A program made the position numbers and the translations under genes. A DNA stretch of 64,000 nucleotides from an uncultured Granulosicoccaceae bacterium (GTDB lineage: Bacteria; Pseudomonadota; Gammaproteobacteria; Granulosicoccales; Granulosicoccaceae): NCBI GenBank assembly GCA_938003855.1, contig CALKXD010000003.1:1-64000 (forward strand), read 5' to 3'. The notes below the pieces were generated by a model. That model was not told the origin of the DNA, did no database searches, and saw only the letters and a program-made list of their open reading frames with translations. This document shows positions 63,201-64,000 of the stretch, piece after piece (positions within the stretch are counted from its first letter, which is position 1; every line of letters begins with the position of its first letter).

Positions 63201-64000
63201 AGCCCCTCGACCTCACGCCAGTTATAATCAATATTATTCTGACGGTTCCGGCTTCGGCTCGGTGTTGGGCGGCTGGACCGTTGTGACGGGCTCTGTCGAT
63301 CTTCGGGGGAGCTCGTGGGTTAATGGACCGGCCGGTGGAATCGCCGTGGACCTGAATGGCGATGAGCCCGGTGCAATCGAACAGGTGATCGATACCGTGC
63401 CCGGCGGCCGGTATAATCTGTCGGTGCAGCTGTCGGGTAACTTCCAGGCTTCGAGCCCTGGTGATATCGCTACCGTCGTGATCACGGCAGGCGCTGAGCT
63501 ACAGCAATTCGATGTTGTGATGCCGGCCGGGTGGTCGACGTCGGATCCACACTGGCAGCAGGTGCAATTACCGTTTACGGCAACCGCAGACACGACTACT
63601 GTTGGCTTTTCTTCCAGTATGCCGGGCAACCGTGGTCCGTTGATTGCCGATGTGCTGGTGCTTGATGCGCTAAACTACGAGCTCGCCGGCGTCGACAGTC
63701 CTTTTAACATCACCGCTGATGGCAGTTTGTATTTCAATAGTGGTAGCCTCAATTATGAAGCGGCTGCCAGTCACGATGTTGATATAAATGTAACGGAGGC
63801 CGATGGTCTCTCTACGCGGCTGACGGTTGCCGTAGAAATCCTTGATGTCAATGAAAGCCCTGATCTAATACAGAACTCTGCAGTGCAGGCTATCGTTGGT
63901 CAAGCTGTCGTTATAGACTCCGCGTATCTGCTGGCGACAGATGTCGATGCTGCAGATCAGTCGGCGGATTCACGGTCCTACACACTGACGTCGCTTCCGG
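57220..64000 (+). CDS. second giant LEPR-XLL surface protein (3' end outside window)
   Basis: At least 2260 aa, cut by the window edge. In order: LEPR-XLL motif (HLELLENRVLYSAD) at the very start; beta-sandwich region; LamG/concanavalin-like domain (about 347-548); cadherin-like units; two copies of a 149-residue type unit (59257-60114, ADI(D/P)ED start); a run of five 120-122-residue units (60898-62709); a choice-of-anchor-C-like module (about 1985-2150, GSVDLRGSSW then VDLNGDEPGAIEQVI); and a cadherin domain (about 2160-2215). GTG at 57220 is chosen because AGG lies seven bases upstream; the frame is open from 57097 with other GTG/TTG options. It contains no DUF4347. Confidence 0.87.
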   Translation, partial: MGVHLELLENRVLYSADILSGTVIVDAAADDLLLPDEDNQTQRNRSGDPAVQPVPPTDPVANEILASDLAVIGSFIGGPDAEHLSDATPKASAEDTARRTVMAAANQAPTLTGLPVSAPVYTEAGAGVPVGPSLTAFDPDLDVVNSYSGFEVTLHRSGAPNGTDIFDLGSYASGSDVVYAGSGGATIGTIIQNSGGTLQIQFNAAATSDAVSDTLRAIAYSNTAVTDAQSHIDLQWTLDDNNSGAQGSGGAASVSYTTGIDIVPAFLVVNDDDLGNILAGTATTIDYADLLDNDTGLSAPGAVITDVTNPTIGSLTDTGSGFSFASAAGDSGPVTFDYDVMTGNPDLISQWGLTDGASDDSGNNNGSVVTDSPPNDLTFDGDDYAVIPNFDYPAHFTVSLDFKVNSLNNSLEETLFAQGDYKKKNSLHIWIAGDNADTGAFQNQLITDIRDDNDSGSGYNGHTIDVSSFSGDGLWHNYTIVVEEGVGTTIYLDGVDQLASTANHGEKAFSPTADIHIGVDASEGGFDYHLTNHEIRDVRVSDGFDATHLQNNTVNEYGTATATLNLRNEEVLAANNTIGVLEDQRKLVTNLDLRATDADDGPAALIYQITDVPDFGALLLNGTQLAHGESFTQLDIDSNNLEYHHQGDETATSDTLAIRLDDGLGTHTNATVAFSLSPVNDAPVLTDGVLADIDEDTVSPGGATIDSIFTGSFSDPDSDFYGVAIAADVAGAEGSWQYSTDNGSSWFAVGPVDTHSALVLAKAALMRFVPAANFNGSIPALTVYGIDDSYAGAATNQGSRATADAATRGGNAPLSLAGSTIQSSVLSVNDLPTLGNGALADIPEDSTTPAGALISDIFSGQFSDVDSGFAGIAISSTSAAANEGDWQYSLDASVTWNSVAPVSAGDALFLSTTTLLRFMPAPDYHGAYPTLDVYAVDDSLAISMTSVGARQTADITAPVNTSVLSLLPSTISGDVTSVFDPPYNSGALPASATVTEDIYSAIDLSGVVVEQEDHAGSMTLEIATVNGSLSGRNDLPASISNSGGTLQITGDATSINDYLSHGAIRYVHANAHHHGNASDTITVTLTYGSGNSVLFGSFPVDIVNVNDAPVGGNSTTTIIEDTPYLMSVPDFVYTDPADGDDLLAVHIVAAPDHGALVLDGSVVTDGQIISVADIQADKLWLTSEPDADGGNYDVITYRVQDDGDTLNGGDDLSDAQATMTIDISGVNDAPLVSGFNGPPTVVNEDTMVQITAAMLASQVNHSDAEDGQTAQFRVVAPVSGTLLIGADSAGASPYRIGVNEVVDSSRHAYWQADANAFGVLSAFSVHAVDSSAVESVNSAGVLIDVQPVNDPPVLSGYAAPLITGSEDTLLTVTIADLQAMSSDVEDISVAAMQIQSVDSGTLLIGANASVATVFDAVSNNTIDASSSGYWLPDPNANGVLSAFRMRGVDTGGEISVATETVLATVSALNDPPVLAGYGAALKITDEDTVVPLTLADLQAGSSDVEDVSLQGLVVQDVRSGSLFIGADQASAVAYLAGVNDTVDALDTAYWTPDADISGTLSAFSVRGIDSSDELSVTTETVLISVTAVNDAPVLAGYGSAIATTDEDTAVQLSLADLQAGSSDTEDNTLSGLVVQSVLSGSLSIGAEVSSATPFVPVTNDTINATNSAWWLPDADINGDIAAFDIRGIDSDGAASADVASVIVAVDAVNDVPVLQPASAPVASVLEDATVEITPGLLIAAFNATDVDGSIDAFTVDDVLSGTLSLGADEASATPWQATANDTISAANKAYWTPPSNAAASAVSAFTVSAVDNAGATSLASAGVDVEVNPVNDPPTALDTDAVASSRQAYYFDRTDFGFDDPVENHLLSAIVINDLPDSGRLLYQGAPVVTGQEIPLATLHQLHFIPVAGLATTAQLGFSVRDDGGTQDGGIDLSSNNAFVRLTISNSDLPPVPVVVQPDFQVHENSAAGTVIGQLDYTDPDPVLTLVEDGDFASAPRPHASYNQYYSDGSGFGSVLGGWTVVTGSVDLRGSSWVNGPAGGIAVDLNGDEPGAIEQVIDTVPGGRYNLSVQLSGNFQASSPGDIATVVITAGAELQQFDVVMPAGWSTSDPHWQQVQLPFTATADTTTVGFSSSMPGNRGPLIADVLVLDALNYELAGVDSPFNITADGSLYFNSGSLNYEAAASHDVDINVTEADGLSTRLTVAVEILDVNESPDLIQNSAVQAIVGQAVVIDSAYLLATDVDAADQSADSRSYTLTSLP
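60898..62709 (+). repeat. five tandem 120-122-residue units
   Basis: Units start with ND(A/P/V)P at 60898, 61264, 61624, 61984 and 62344, the last ending at 62709 (lengths 366, 360, 360, 360 and 366 bases). Shared marks: EDT, a DVED-type acidic loop, SG(T/S)L(L/F/S)IGA, a Trp before a D-containing turn, and SAFxxxxVD. The middle three are closest to each other. Confidence 0.9.

Overview
The window looks like a chromosomal segment of a large-genome, free-living, probably marine gammaproteobacterium. No 16S rRNA or other decisive marker is present, so this is inference. It rests on moderately GC-rich coding, GTG and TTG starts beside ATG, bacterial housekeeping genes (argS, ppk1), genes for methylated amines and glycerol-3-phosphate uptake typical of marine heterotrophs, and two giant LEPR-XLL surface proteins. 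I see no rRNA, tRNA, CRISPR array, prophage or insertion sequence.

Layout. 1-5.2 kb: a metallo-beta-lactamase-fold hydrolase cut by the window edge, a membrane haem/flavin oxidoreductase, a DUF1772 membrane protein, and a MarR-headed operon with two tandem ABM-fold proteins and a secreted small protein. 5.2-14.8 kb: mostly single genes (methyltransferase, SDR dehydrogenase, biotin-sulfoxide-reductase-like molybdoenzyme, Nudix hydrolase, two small secreted proteins, acetylpolyamine amidohydrolase/HDAC, PlsC-like acyltransferase), with gene-free stretches up to 0.9 kb. 14.9-22.9 kb: a methylated-amine cluster, made of a non-pyrrolysine MttB-family methyltransferase, two FAD-GcvT fusion demethylating dehydrogenases overlapping by ATGA, and a class III aminotransferase. 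24.2-30.9 kb: a glycerophosphodiester system, made of a secreted GDPD, then ugpB, ugpA, a 42-codon small ORF, ugpE, ugpC and a second ugpE-like permease. 31-41.5 kb: acetyltransferase, desaturase, a PCu(A)C copper chaperone with an FNR-type site and a DUF2946-like protein upstream, M50 protease, SASA-type esterase lipoprotein, DsbA-family protein, DUF937 protein, peroxiredoxin, patatin and a two-gene envelope operon. 41.6-46 kb: argS (with an unusual insertion) and ppk1.

46.4-64 kb is dominated by two giant modular proteins on the + strand, each beginning with an LEPR-XLL motif. The first is complete (2449 aa): DUF4347, a beta-helix, YWTD-like repeats, 11 cadherin-like repeats of exactly 96 residues each, and a C-terminal membrane segment. 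The second runs off the window (>2260 aa) and has LamG-like, cadherin-like and choice-of-anchor-C-like modules. Between them lie a 51-aa membrane protein seen only by reading short frames, and a divergent GcvT-family/LysR pair.

Working together: the MttB/dehydrogenase cluster would strip methyl groups from betaine-like compounds and pass one-carbon units to tetrahydrofolate. The GDPD would release glycerol-3-phosphate in the periplasm for UgpBAEC import. The copper proteins would feed a terminal oxidase. The giant proteins are candidate calcium-dependent adhesins.
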